Shown: positions 33,255-42,495 of the stretch, piece by piece
Layout: the number at the start of each line of letters is the position of its first letter
Numbering within the stretch: position 1 is the first letter of the stretch
DNA from: DASXRA01 sp036502575
GTDB lineage: Bacteria > Actinomycetota > Actinomycetes > Mycobacteriales > Jatrophihabitantaceae
Assembly: GCA_036502575.1 (NCBI GenBank)
Contig: DASXYL010000061.1
Location: 1 to 64,000, forward strand
Length of the DNA: 64,000 bases
Direction of reading: 5' to 3'
The notes under the pieces: generated by a model
What the model saw: the letters and a program-made list of their open reading frames with translations, nothing else
The model's database searches: none
What the model was told of the DNA's origin: nothing
Position numbers and translations under genes: made by a program

Positions 33255-33940
33255 CCGCGCTGGTGACCACCGCCGACCTGGTGACCTGCGCCGGCGTCGC
33301 CCGCACGTTCGGGACCGGCCCGACCGCGGTCGTGGCGGTGCACGACGTCACCTGCTCGGTGTCGCGGACCACTCGGTCCGCCTTGACCGGCTCCTCGGGA
33401 TCGGGAAAGTCGACGCTGCTGCACCTGCTCGCCGGCCTGGACACCCCGACGGCGGGCACCGTGAACTGGCCGGGACTGGGCGGACACCCCCTCGCCCGTC
33501 CCGGCCGCATCGGCGTCGTGTTCCAGGGACCGAGCCTGCTGCCCGCGCTCACCGTTGCCGAGAACGTGGCGCTACCCATGCTGCTCGACGACAGCACCGA
33601 GCGCGACGCCCACGCCCGAGCTCTCGAGGCGCTGGCCGTGCTCGGGATCGGTGACCTGCATCCCCGACTGCCCGAGGAGCTCTCCGGCGGCCAGGCGCAA
33701 CGGGTGGCCGTCGCCCGGGTCCTCGCCGCCCGTCCGGCGCTGATCCTCGCCGACGAACCGACCGGACAGCTCGACCACGACACCGCGACGACGGTCATCG
33801 ACGCGCTGCTGACGGCGTGCAGCGAGCTCGACGCCGCCCTGGTCGTGTCCACCCACGACCCGCTCATCGCGGCCCGGCTGCCCGAACAGTGGGTCATGCG
33901 CGACGGCTCGATGATCGAATCCCGGGAGGCGGGGCGATGA
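33251..33940 (+). CDS. ABC transporter ATP-binding protein, second (229 aa)
   Basis: A second MacB/LolD-type ATPase with Walker A GSSGSGKST, Q loop VVFQGPSLLP, signature LSGGQAQRVAVARVL, Walker B LILADEPTGQLD and STHDP switch. It starts at a GTG overlapping the previous stop by four bases and ends in an ATGA overlap with the permease gene. Unlike the first ATPase it has the canonical LSGGQ. Both Walker B glutamates are kept, so both sites could hydrolyse ATP. Confidence 0.9.
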   Translation: MTALVTTADLVTCAGVARTFGTGPTAVVAVHDVTCSVSRTTRSALTGSSGSGKSTLLHLLAGLDTPTAGTVNWPGLGGHPLARPGRIGVVFQGPSLLPALTVAENVALPMLLDDSTERDAHARALEALAVLGIGDLHPRLPEELSGGQAQRVAVARVLAARPALILADEPTGQLDHDTATTVIDALLTACSELDAALVVSTHDPLIAARLPEQWVMRDGSMIESREAGR

Positions 33941-36597
33941 CCGGCGTGTGGCTGCTCGGGATGTTGCGACGACGCCCGGGCCGCCTGATCGGAACCGCCG
34001 TCGGGATCGCCCTCGCCGTCGCGCTGCTCGCGTCGCTCGGCTCGTTCCTCGCGCACGCCAAGGCGACGATGACCTCGCGGGCGGTGCGCGGAGTCACGGT
34101 CGACTGGCAGGTGCAGGTCCACTCCGGCGCGAACGCCGCCGGCGTCGCCCAGGCTGTCCGGAGCACGGCCGGGGTGCGGGCGAGGGACACCGTGGGCTTC
34201 GCGCGGACGCCCGGGCTGGCGGCCACCACCGCAGGCAGCACCCAGACCACCGGCGCCGGCGTCGTCCTCGGCCTGCCCGCCGACTACCGCAGCGCGTTCC
34301 CGGGCGAGCTGCGGACCCTGGTCGGCACCGACTCGGGCGTGCTGCTCGCGCAGCAGACCGCCGCGAACTTGCACGCTGCGCCCGGCGACACGATCAGCAT
34401 CGCCCGGGCCGGCCTGCCGCCCGTTCCCGTCCGGGTGTCCGGTGTCGTCGACCTGCCGCAGGCCGACTCACTGTTCCAGACCGTCGGGGCACCGGCCGGA
34501 TCGCAACCAAGTGCGCCTCCGGACAACGTCGTCCTGCTGCCGTCGCCCTTGTGGTCACAGGTGTTCTCCCCGCTGGCCGCCGCCCGACCCGACCTGGTCG
34601 GCACCCAGATCCACGTCGGGCTGGACCATCGCCTGCCATCGGATCCGGCCTCGGCCTACACGCACGTCCTCGCCGCCGCGCACAACCTCGAGGCCCGCGC
34701 CGCCGGGTCCGCGCAGGTGGGCGACAACCTCGCCGCTGCCCTCGACGCCGCGCGTCAGGACGCCGCCTACGCCCAGGTGCTGTTCGTGTTCCTCGGCCTG
34801 CCCGGCGCGTTGCTCGCCGGCCTGCTCACCGCCACGCTGGCCGCGTCCGGGGCCACCCGGCGCCGGGCCGAGCAGGCCCTGCTGCGCGCCCGCGGCGCGA
34901 CCGCCGCCCAACTCATGCGCCTGGCCGCGATCGAGGCGGGCGTCACCGGCACGCTCGGCGCCGCCCTCGGACTCGGCGCGGCGGCCGTCGTCGGGCAGGT
35001 GGCCTTCGGGTCGGCCGCGTTCGGCACCACCGCATCGTCCGCGGCCGTCTGGTCGGGCACCTCGGCCGCCGTCGGCCTGCTCATCGCCGCCGCGGCAGTG
35101 CTCGCCCCGGCCCGCCGCGCCCTGCGGCAGGAGACGGTCAGCGCCGGACGTTCCGCAGTCGGTGCCCTGCATTACCCGGCGTGGGCCCGCTACGGGCTCG
35201 ACGCCGGCGCGCTGATCGTCGCCGGGCTCGTGTTCACGGCGACGAGCCGCAACGGGTACCAGATCGTCCTGGCCCCGGAGGGTGTACCCACGATCTCCGT
35301 CTCCTACTGGGCATTCCTCGGCCCGGCCCTGCTGTGGCTCGGCGGTGGGCTGCTCGCCTGGCGCCTCGCCGACGGCGCCCTGGGACGCGGCCGCCCGGTG
35401 CTCGCTCGGGCCCTGCGACCCTTCACGCAACGGTTGTCCGGCGTCGTCGCGGGCGGGATGTCACGCCAGCGCCGACCACTCGTGCGCGCCATCGTCCTGC
35501 TCGGCCTGGCCGTCTGCTTCGCGGTGTCCACCGCGACGTTCAACGCCACCTACCGCAAGCAGGCCGAGGCCGACGCGCAACTGACGAACGGCGCGGACGT
35601 CACCGTCACCGAACCACCCGGCAGCTCGGCCGGCCCCGACGCGGCGCGCACCCTCTCGGCGATCTCGGGCGTCAAGGCCGTGGAACCCATCCAGCACCGA
35701 TTCGCCTACGTGGGCACCGATCTCCAGGATCTGTACGGCGTGCGGCCCAACACCATTCGCCACGTCACCGCCCTGCAGGACGCCTACTTCCGCGGCGGCA
35801 CCGCGGCCGCGCTCATGGCCCGCCTGGGCGCCCAGCCCGACTCGATCCTCGTCTCGGCCGAGACGGTGAAGGACTTCCAGCTCCACCCCGGCGACACCGT
35901 CAAGCTGCGCCTGGTCGACAACCGCACCCATCAGCAGCGCACCGTGCCCTTCCACTACGCCGGGATAGTCGCGGAGTTTCCGACCGCGCCGAAGGACAGC
36001 TTCTTCGTCGCGAATGCCGACTACGTAGCGAGAATGTCCGGCAGCAACGCGGTCGGCGCGTTCCTCGTCGACACCGGCGGTCGGCACACCGGCGCGGTCG
36101 CGCAACGTATCCGGTCGACGCTCGGCTCGGCGGCGCAGGTCACCGACATCAGCACGGTGCGCACCACCGTCGGCTCCAGCCTGACCGCCGTCGACCTGGC
36201 CGGCCTGACCCGGGTGGAACTGGCCTTCGCGCTCGTTCTCGCCGCCGCGGCCGGCGGGCTCGTGCTGGCCCTGGGGCTGGCCGAACGTCGCCGCAGCTTC
36301 GCGATCCTCGCCGCCCTCGGCGCCCGCCGACGACATCTACGCCGCTTCATCGCCAGCGAGACGCTCGTCCTCACCGTCGGCGGCCTCGCGGTCGGAACGG
36401 CGATCGGATGGGTGCTCTCCGACATGCTCGTCAAGGTCCTGACCGGCGTGTTCGACCCGCCGCCGTCAGCGATCGCGGTCCCCTGGACGTACCTCACGAG
36501 TGTCGGGCTGATCGCCGTAGCTGCCCTGGCCGCGGTCACCGCACTGGCGGTGCGCGCGGTCAGCAAGCCGGCGATCAACGTCCTGCGGGAGCTATGA
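33937..36597 (+). CDS. FtsX-like ABC transporter permease (886 aa)
   Basis: A large permease with two FtsX/MacB halves. An N-terminal helix (about 15-38) precedes a large extracytoplasmic domain, then a block of helices from about residue 270 to 540. A second extracytoplasmic domain follows (about 560-740), and the last helix trio contains RRRSFAILAALGARRRHLRR, the cytoplasmic coupling loop typical of the family. The start ATG overlaps the ATPase stop. These systems export lipoproteins, peptides or antibiotics, or signal mechanically. Its 3-prime end overlaps the convergent regulator gene by six bases. Confidence 0.9.
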   Translation: MTGVWLLGMLRRRPGRLIGTAVGIALAVALLASLGSFLAHAKATMTSRAVRGVTVDWQVQVHSGANAAGVAQAVRSTAGVRARDTVGFARTPGLAATTAGSTQTTGAGVVLGLPADYRSAFPGELRTLVGTDSGVLLAQQTAANLHAAPGDTISIARAGLPPVPVRVSGVVDLPQADSLFQTVGAPAGSQPSAPPDNVVLLPSPLWSQVFSPLAAARPDLVGTQIHVGLDHRLPSDPASAYTHVLAAAHNLEARAAGSAQVGDNLAAALDAARQDAAYAQVLFVFLGLPGALLAGLLTATLAASGATRRRAEQALLRARGATAAQLMRLAAIEAGVTGTLGAALGLGAAAVVGQVAFGSAAFGTTASSAAVWSGTSAAVGLLIAAAAVLAPARRALRQETVSAGRSAVGALHYPAWARYGLDAGALIVAGLVFTATSRNGYQIVLAPEGVPTISVSYWAFLGPALLWLGGGLLAWRLADGALGRGRPVLARALRPFTQRLSGVVAGGMSRQRRPLVRAIVLLGLAVCFAVSTATFNATYRKQAEADAQLTNGADVTVTEPPGSSAGPDAARTLSAISGVKAVEPIQHRFAYVGTDLQDLYGVRPNTIRHVTALQDAYFRGGTAAALMARLGAQPDSILVSAETVKDFQLHPGDTVKLRLVDNRTHQQRTVPFHYAGIVAEFPTAPKDSFFVANADYVARMSGSNAVGAFLVDTGGRHTGAVAQRIRSTLGSAAQVTDISTVRTTVGSSLTAVDLAGLTRVELAFALVLAAAAGGLVLALGLAERRRSFAILAALGARRRHLRRFIASETLVLTVGGLAVGTAIGWVLSDMLVKVLTGVFDPPPSAIAVPWTYLTSVGLIAVAALAAVTALAVRAVSKPAINVLREL

Positions 36598-37296
36598 CTG
36601 GGCCGGACCGGTCTGCAACCGGTAGCCGTGCGCGCGCAACGTCACGATGTCCGGTGGACGCACGCCGGCCCGATCACCCGCGGCCGCGATCTTGCGGCGC
36701 AGCATCGACACGTGCACATCAAGGGTCTTGGTCGATCCGAACCAATGCTCGTCCCACACATCGCTCATCAACGCCTCGCGGCTGACTGCCGTGTCCGGTT
36801 CGGCGATCAGCCGGGCCAGCAGGTCGAACTCCTTCGCCCGCAGCGCAATCTCCTGCGAGCCGAGCCACACTCGCCGGGCACCCGTGTCGACCTCGAGATC
36901 GCCGGCCCGCCATGTCCGCAACGCGGTGCCTGCCACCCCGGTGCGACGAAGGTGCGCTCGCACACGCGCCAGCAACTCGTCCAGGCGCACCGGCTTGGTC
37001 AGGTAATCGTCCGCGCCCGCCTCCAACCCGACGACCACATCGATCTCCTCGTCGCGGGCCGTCACGATGACCAGCACGCACGCCGGCAGCGCCGCCCGCA
37101 ACCGCCGGCACAGATCCACCCCATCCACATCAGGCAGGCCGAGATCGAGCAGCACCAACTCGAACGGCTCCTTCGCGGCGGCCAGCGCATCCGCGCCGGT
37201 CGCCACCCAGACCACGTCATGCCGATGGGCCACCAACCGCTCGTGCAGCGACCGCCCGATCACCGCGTCGTCCTCGACCAGCAGCAGCCGCGCCAC
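36592..37296 (-). CDS. OmpR-family response regulator (234 aa)
   Basis: The receiver domain has Glu8-Asp9-Asp10 (LLVEDDAV), phospho-acceptor Asp51 (VLLDLGLP) and Lys101 (YLTKPV). The winged-helix effector shows IALRAKEFDLLARLIAEP and KTLDVHVSMLRRKI. The GTG at 37296 has GCGGAG upstream. No kinase is adjacent on its strand; the kinase at 30512 is the likely partner, with the ABC operon lying between them in the opposite direction. The expected target is that operon. Confidence 0.9.
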   Translation of the reverse strand: MARLLLVEDDAVIGRSLHERLVAHRHDVVWVATGADALAAAKEPFELVLLDLGLPDVDGVDLCRRLRAALPACVLVIVTARDEEIDVVVGLEAGADDYLTKPVRLDELLARVRAHLRRTGVAGTALRTWRAGDLEVDTGARRVWLGSQEIALRAKEFDLLARLIAEPDTAVSREALMSDVWDEHWFGSTKTLDVHVSMLRRKIAAAGDRAGVRPPDIVTLRAHGYRLQTGPAQS

Positions 37297-37392
37297 GCAC
37301 ACACTCCGCTCAATCGGCGCCCGATCCGTTCCGATCCTATGGCGTTGCGCTCCGGCCTGATGCTCAAGTGCCTGCATCCAAGCGCTGAGGCG

Positions 37393-38169
37393 TTACTCCG
37401 GCGGCGCGGACTTGGCGTCGCCGGGCCGCAGGCGTTGCTGCTGTTCGGGTTCGAGGCCCTCGCCGGGGTGCAGCGGCGGCTTGTGCTCCTCGCGGCGCCA
37501 GGCCGAGAAGGCCGCCGTCATGACGAGCAGCCATGCCGCGCCGAGGACGATTCCGCCGAGGACGTCGGAGACATAGTGCACGCCCAGCGCGATGCGGGAG
37601 AACCCGATCAGCGCGACGATGAGCGCCGCCCCGGCGTAGAGCCAGACCCGCCCGGCGCGGCCGACGACCGGCAGGAAGATCAGCACGAGGATCCCGCACC
37701 CGACCGTGGCTGCCTGGGCGTGACCGCTCGGGAATGACGTTCCGTGCGCGGCCGCGACCGGATCGGGCAGATGCGGACGGGCCCGGTCGACCGCCGCCTT
37801 GGTCAGGCGGTTCAGCAGCGAGCTGCCCAGGGCCGTAACCGCCAGGAAGACGGCCAGGCGCGGCAGACGGCGGTAAACGAGCCAGCCGAACACCGGCGTG
37901 AGCACGATCCACCACCCCGTCGGCGAACCGATCCGGCTGACCGCCTTCATCGCGGACGTGAATGCCGGGTGCGCGACGGCGAAGGTGTGCAGCGAGCGCG
38001 CGGTGTCGTGGTCGAGCTGCAGCATCGGGTCGGACTTCGCGGTGACGAGCAACAGCAGGATCGAGAACGGCACCGCGACGAGGCCGAACGCCACGAACGC
38101 GAGCAGCGCGCGGGCGCCGAAGCGCAGTCGCACTCGCCATCCCACCTGCACGGTCGGTTGCTCAGACAT
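37393..38169 (-). CDS. PAP2-type membrane phosphatase (258 aa)
   Basis: Motifs KAAVDRARPHLPDP, TSFPSGHAQAA and SRIALGVHYVSDVLGG give the PAP2 catalytic triad residues in order, within six membrane helices. A polar C-terminal tail (EEHKPPLHPGEGLEPEQQQ) is extra. It lies downstream of another PAP2 gene on the same strand, and the two differ enough to act on different lipids. Substrates are unknown; phosphatidylglycerol phosphate, phosphatidic acid or undecaprenyl pyrophosphate are possible from family knowledge. Confidence 0.88.
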   Translation of the reverse strand: MSEQPTVQVGWRVRLRFGARALLAFVAFGLVAVPFSILLLLVTAKSDPMLQLDHDTARSLHTFAVAHPAFTSAMKAVSRIGSPTGWWIVLTPVFGWLVYRRLPRLAVFLAVTALGSSLLNRLTKAAVDRARPHLPDPVAAAHGTSFPSGHAQAATVGCGILVLIFLPVVGRAGRVWLYAGAALIVALIGFSRIALGVHYVSDVLGGIVLGAAWLLVMTAAFSAWRREEHKPPLHPGEGLEPEQQQRLRPGDAKSAPPE

Positions 38170-38266
38170 CTGCGCTGCCCTCAGGACCTGGACGGCTCAC
38201 CGCGACCAGTCTGGTGCGCAGCTTCCGGGTCGTCCACCGTGACGGGATTGCACACGACGGTGACCT

Positions 38267-38992
38267 TCACGCCACCGCGTCCGTGGGTTCGTCACGTCGC
38301 CGACGTAGGACTACCGCCCAGGTGATCACCAGCCACGCCAAGCCGAGCACGACGCCTCCAAGCACATCGGTCGGGAAATGCATGCCGCGGTACAGCCGGG
38401 CGGACGCCACGCAGAGGGGTATCGCGACGCCCACGATCACGGCGAGCCGGCGCCGCCACGCCCGGCGACTGACGCGCAGGGCAATGATCGCCAACGCGCC
38501 GTACAGCACCAGCGCCGCGGCGGTGTGGCCGGACGGAAAGCTGGAGGTCGGCGGCGCGTCGTCCAGATGCGAAACCGGCGGGCGGTCGCGGTCGATCAGG
38601 ACCGTCGTGCCGAGGAAGATCGTCACCTCGCCGACGAGCGCCGCCGCCAGGAACAGCGACTCGCGCCAGCGGCCCAGTGCGAACCGCAGTCCGACGAAGA
38701 AGACCACGCCGACCGCGATCACGGTCAATGTCTCCGCGGCGTAGGTGAGCCAGTGCGTCACCGTGTTCCAGGTGGAACTGCGATGCGCTGCGAACCAGCG
38801 GTTCACCCACGCGTCCCGCCGCTCGAACGCGGTCTCGTGCAACGGGCGGGTCAGCAAGTACCCGGCACCGCACAGCGCGCCCCATACGACGACGGCGGCC
38901 GCCACGAGACGCCCGACCGCGCCACGCGCCTCGGCGACGCCCGGGTGCGGCGCGGTGGCGACCAAGGCGCCAGCAGTCTCGGCCGTGCGCAT
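38267..38992 (-). CDS. PAP2-type membrane phosphatase (241 aa)
   Basis: A third PAP2 enzyme of the window: a motif near DRDRPPVSHLDDAP replaces the usual KxxxxxxRP (Arg-Pro kept, Lys position less clear), followed by SSFPSGHTAAALVLYG and ARLYRGMHFPTDVLGG. Six hydrophobic helices. The ATG at 38992 follows the stop of the DUF1206 gene by one base, so the two are translationally coupled. The divergent first motif means the catalytic assignment rests mainly on motifs two and three. Confidence 0.87.
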   Translation of the reverse strand: MRTAETAGALVATAPHPGVAEARGAVGRLVAAAVVVWGALCGAGYLLTRPLHETAFERRDAWVNRWFAAHRSSTWNTVTHWLTYAAETLTVIAVGVVFFVGLRFALGRWRESLFLAAALVGEVTIFLGTTVLIDRDRPPVSHLDDAPPTSSFPSGHTAAALVLYGALAIIALRVSRRAWRRRLAVIVGVAIPLCVASARLYRGMHFPTDVLGGVVLGLAWLVITWAVVLRRRRDEPTDAVA

Positions 38993-38993
38993 G

Positions 38994-39803
38994 TCAGGTC
39001 CGGCGCCACTTCGCCTCGGCGAAGCCGTACCCGCCGAACATGATCAGCCCGACGGCGACCAGGCCGAGCAGCCACGGCCCGGCCGACGTGTCGGCCAGTT
39101 CGCGCAGCGCGCGGTCCAGGCCGCCGGCCTTCTTCGGGTCGTAGTTGACGGCGGCCGAGATGACGAACACTCCGGCCAGGGCGAAGACGACGCCGCGCGA
39201 GATCGACCCGACGACACCGAGGAACTCGACCACCTTGCGGACCCGTGGGCTCATCCGGCCCAGGTCCAGGTACTTCTCGAACTTGCGCCGAACACCCTCC
39301 CAGGCGAGCACGAGACCGCACACCACGACCACCGCGCCGACGACGCCCACCACCCAGCGGCCGCCCGGATGCTGCATCGCCTTGGCCGTCCACAGCTCCT
39401 GCTGACCGGCCTGGCTGCTCGAGCTGCCCTCGCTCACGATCCTGAACGCGGTGACGGCGAAGAACGCGTAGACGACCGCCCGCGCGAACGACTGCACCCG
39501 CGGGCCGGCCTTCTTGCCCTCGCTGACAACGCCGAACGCCGCCTCGCTCAACCGCCACAAGGCATATCCGGCCAGACCGATGCCGATCACCGCGACGAGC
39601 AGCGTCCCGCCCGTGTGCCGGGTCAGCTCCTGCATCGCTCCCCGCTGGTCGGTCTCGCCGCTGCGGGTGCCGCGCGCGAGCGCCACCGCCAGGACGCCGA
39701 TGAGCAGATAGATCGTCGCGCGCGCGGCCAGGCCCCACCGCGCGAGCACAGTCATCACATCGCCACGAGCGGCACGGCGCACGGACGTGGTTGCGGTCAT
39801 CAT
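38994..39803 (-). CDS. DUF1206 membrane protein (269 aa)
   Basis: The protein consists of three DUF1206 repeats, each a helix pair opening with a R/G-rich start: ARWGLAARATIYLLIGVLAV, ARAVVYAFFAVTAFRIV and SRGVVFALAGVFVISAAVNY, with GLDRALRELADTSAGPWLLG near the third. Function is unknown, and the family is common in actinomycetes. It is the first gene of a unit with the PAP2 phosphatase (one-base gap). The start is ATG 39803 or the next codon ATG 39800, with GAGGTGATC upstream. Confidence 0.9.
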   Translation of the reverse strand: MMTATTSVRRAARGDVMTVLARWGLAARATIYLLIGVLAVALARGTRSGETDQRGAMQELTRHTGGTLLVAVIGIGLAGYALWRLSEAAFGVVSEGKKAGPRVQSFARAVVYAFFAVTAFRIVSEGSSSSQAGQQELWTAKAMQHPGGRWVVGVVGAVVVVCGLVLAWEGVRRKFEKYLDLGRMSPRVRKVVEFLGVVGSISRGVVFALAGVFVISAAVNYDPKKAGGLDRALRELADTSAGPWLLGLVAVGLIMFGGYGFAEAKWRRT

Positions 39804-39973
39804 CGATCACCTCGACCTGGGGGGTGTGGCACGGGTGTTGCTGCCCGGGTAGTACCCCCGTCTCTCGATTGGCGAAACGCCGGTGCGGCCGGGTCAGTGC
39901 CTATTCCGGACGGATGGGACGGGCCGGTCGAGGACCTGGATTAATCGCCGTCGATGCCGGGCAAACCCTTCAC

Positions 39974-41584
39974 GTGCGAACAGAGGCGAGGGCGAGCCAG
40001 TGGCTGCTCGAACCAGCCGAGCCGGACGATCCGCACCCGGGCATCGGTCGGGTACGCGACCGCGCGGCGTGGTCGGTCGGCAACGATGTTCGCCCGCTGG
40101 TGCACGGTGCCACCTACTTCGCCGAGCTGCTGCGGTGCGTGCGGCAGATGCGCTCGGGTGACGTGCTGATGTTCACCGACTGGCGGGGCGATCCCGACCA
40201 GCTGCTCGCCGGGCCGGGCACCGAGGTGTCCCGCATTCTGTGCGAGGCGGCCGCGCGCGGCGTCATCGTCAAGGGACTCGTCTGGCGCTCACACCTGGAT
40301 CGCTTCGCGATGAGCGAGCAGGAGAACCGGCACCTCGGCGAGGAGATCGAGGCCGCGGGTGGCGAGTGCCTGCGCGACATGCGCGTGCGGCCCGGCGGAT
40401 CGCATCACCAGAAGTTCGTGGTGCTGCGACACCCCGGCCGACCCGAGTTGGATGTGGCATTCGCCGGCGGAATCGACCTCTGTCACAGCCGACGCGATGA
40501 CGCCCGCCATCACGGCGACGAGCAACGCCAGTCAATGGCCGCGGTCTACGGCGATCGACCGCCGTGGCACGACGCGCAACTGGCGATCCGCGGTCCGGCG
40601 GTCGGTGATCTGGAGGCGTCCTTCCGTGAACGCTGGACCGACCCGTCCCCGCTGACCCGCAATCCCGTCTACCGAATCGTCGACGCCCTCCGGCACGAGG
40701 ACGAACGCCCCGACCCACTTCCCGATCAGCTACCCGACCCACCCGAGATCGGTACGCACACCGTCCAGGTCTTGCGCACCTACCCGGCCCGCCGGCCGCC
40801 GTTCCCGTTCGCGCCGGGGGGCGAGCGCGGCGTCGCCCGCGCCTATCAGAAGGCCATCAGCAGCGCGCGCAGCCTGATCTATGTCGAGGACCAGTACTTC
40901 TGGTCCGCCGAGATCGTGCGCTGCTTCGCCGACGCGCTGTCGCAGAATCCGCAGCTGCGACTCATCGCGGTGATTCCCCGCTACCCCGACCAGGACGGCC
41001 GGATCTCGTCGCCGCCCAACCTCGTCGGCCGCCAGCAGGCCCTCGACCTGGTGCGAGCTGCGGGAGCGCACCGCGTCGGGGTGTACGGGATCGAGAACCA
41101 TGCCGGCACACCCGTGTACGTGCACGCCAAGGTGTGCGTCGTCGACGACGTCTGGGCGTCGGTCGGTTCCGACAATGTCAACCGGCGGTCGTGGACGCAC
41201 GACTCGGAGCTCTCGTGTGTCGTGCTCGACGAGACGCTCGACGGCCGCGAGCCCAGAAGCATCGACCGCTTCGGCGACGGTGCCCGCCGCTTCGCTCGCG
41301 AGCTACGCCTCGAGCTGGCTCGCGAGCACCTCGACCGCGCGGGCGGCGACGACGCCGACCTGATCGACCCTATCTCCGCCTTCGACACCTTCGCCCGCTC
41401 CGCCGAACGCCTGCAGGGCTGGCACGACGGCCGACGGCAGGACGAGCGTCCCCCCGGTCGGCTCCGGCCGTACCGGCAAGAACCGCTGCCCCGCCGCACC
41501 ATGCTGTGGGCGGCGCCGCTGTATCGCGTCGTCTACGACCCCGACGGCCGGCCCCGACCGATGCGCCGCCGCCACGAGTTCTGA
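39974..41584 (+). CDS. Phospholipase D-family protein (536 aa)
   Basis: Two HKD motifs: HHQKFVVLRHPGRPELDVAF (His145, Lys147) and VYVHAKVCVVDDVWASVGSD (near residue 378), with VEDQYFWSAEI between them. This pair defines phosphatidyl-transfer/hydrolysis enzymes, including phospholipase D and cardiolipin-synthase-like proteins. No signal peptide was seen. The N-terminal SVGNDVRPLVHGATYFAEL is typical of a bacterial PLD-like subgroup. GTG 39974 is chosen because the conserved part begins soon after; ATG 39914 is also possible. It is divergent from the DUF1206 gene. Confidence 0.88.
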   Translation: MRTEARASQWLLEPAEPDDPHPGIGRVRDRAAWSVGNDVRPLVHGATYFAELLRCVRQMRSGDVLMFTDWRGDPDQLLAGPGTEVSRILCEAAARGVIVKGLVWRSHLDRFAMSEQENRHLGEEIEAAGGECLRDMRVRPGGSHHQKFVVLRHPGRPELDVAFAGGIDLCHSRRDDARHHGDEQRQSMAAVYGDRPPWHDAQLAIRGPAVGDLEASFRERWTDPSPLTRNPVYRIVDALRHEDERPDPLPDQLPDPPEIGTHTVQVLRTYPARRPPFPFAPGGERGVARAYQKAISSARSLIYVEDQYFWSAEIVRCFADALSQNPQLRLIAVIPRYPDQDGRISSPPNLVGRQQALDLVRAAGAHRVGVYGIENHAGTPVYVHAKVCVVDDVWASVGSDNVNRRSWTHDSELSCVVLDETLDGREPRSIDRFGDGARRFARELRLELAREHLDRAGGDDADLIDPISAFDTFARSAERLQGWHDGRRQDERPPGRLRPYRQEPLPRRTMLWAAPLYRVVYDPDGRPRPMRRRHEF

Positions 41585-41759
41585 CCAGCCTGGCATCCAT
41601 CGTTGGCCCATAGGAACATCCACAGCTTTGCTGGATACTAGGCAGCGCGCCTGAAGCGGCGTGGCTATACTCGATCGCAATGTGAGCACGTGACACCCCC
41701 GCGCCCGCGACCGCGGCTCTGCCCGGCGGGCCCACCGACTAGCTCGTCGATGGTGTCTC

Positions 41760-42423
41760 ATGCCCGAATCTGCTTTGCTGGCTCACGACCTCGTCCGCAC
41801 CCTCGGTGCGCGGCGAGTGCTCGACGGCATCAGCCTTACTGCTGCTCCCGGACAACGTATCGGGCTGATCGGCGAGAACGGCGTCGGAAAGTCCACGCTG
41901 CTCCGCCTCCTGGCCGGCGGGACGAACCGGACGCCGGCACGGTGGTTCGTCCGCGCGATATCGGGTTTCTGCACCAGGAGATGCCGTTCGACCCGGCATC
42001 AACGATCGCCGCCGTCCTCGACGATGCTCTGCGTGAAGTCCGGAAGGACCTGGCCGAGCTCGACCGACTCACCCGCGCCCTGGCCGACACGAGTCACGAT
42101 CCCGATCTCCTGGCGGAGTACGGCGAATGGCTCGAACGAGCGCAGGACCATGACGCCTGGGATGCCGACCGGCGGGCTGAACTCGTGCTTGCCGGCCTCG
42201 GCCTCGCGTCCATTCCGAACGACCGGACCCTCGCTGCGATCTCTGGCGGTCAGCGGGCTCGTCTTGCCCTGGGCGCAACGAACTCGACCGCGCCTTCGAC
42301 ACCAGCCCCGGCGCGATCATCATCGCCAGCCACGACCGATGGCTACGATCCCGATGGCACGGAACCAAACTCGCGCTCCAGCCCGACCACCACTCGACGA
42401 GCAAACTACGGGCTACCCACTAG
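41760..42423 (+). pseudogene. Broken ABC-F ATPase gene
   Basis: The frame from ATG 41760 gives an ABC-F start with Walker A IGENGVGKSTLLRLLAG; it shifts at about 41918 (probable one-base loss), after which another frame continues DEPDAGTVVRPRDIGFLHQE through the Q loop and linker to SGGQRARLALG. At about 42275 the reading jumps again, into NELDRAFDTSPGAIIIASHD and RWLRSRWHGTKLAL, the end of a second nucleotide domain, stopping at TAG 42421. Most of the Walker B of domain 1, the inter-domain linker and the bulk of domain 2 are gone. Intact ABC-F proteins rescue ribosomes or give antibiotic resistance. Confidence 0.85.
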
Positions 42424-42495
42424 TCAGCGCCAGGACGTTGGCTGGCGATACCCGGCCGATGTCCGCGGCGCGCGCTCAGCTGAGCTGAGCCCGGC

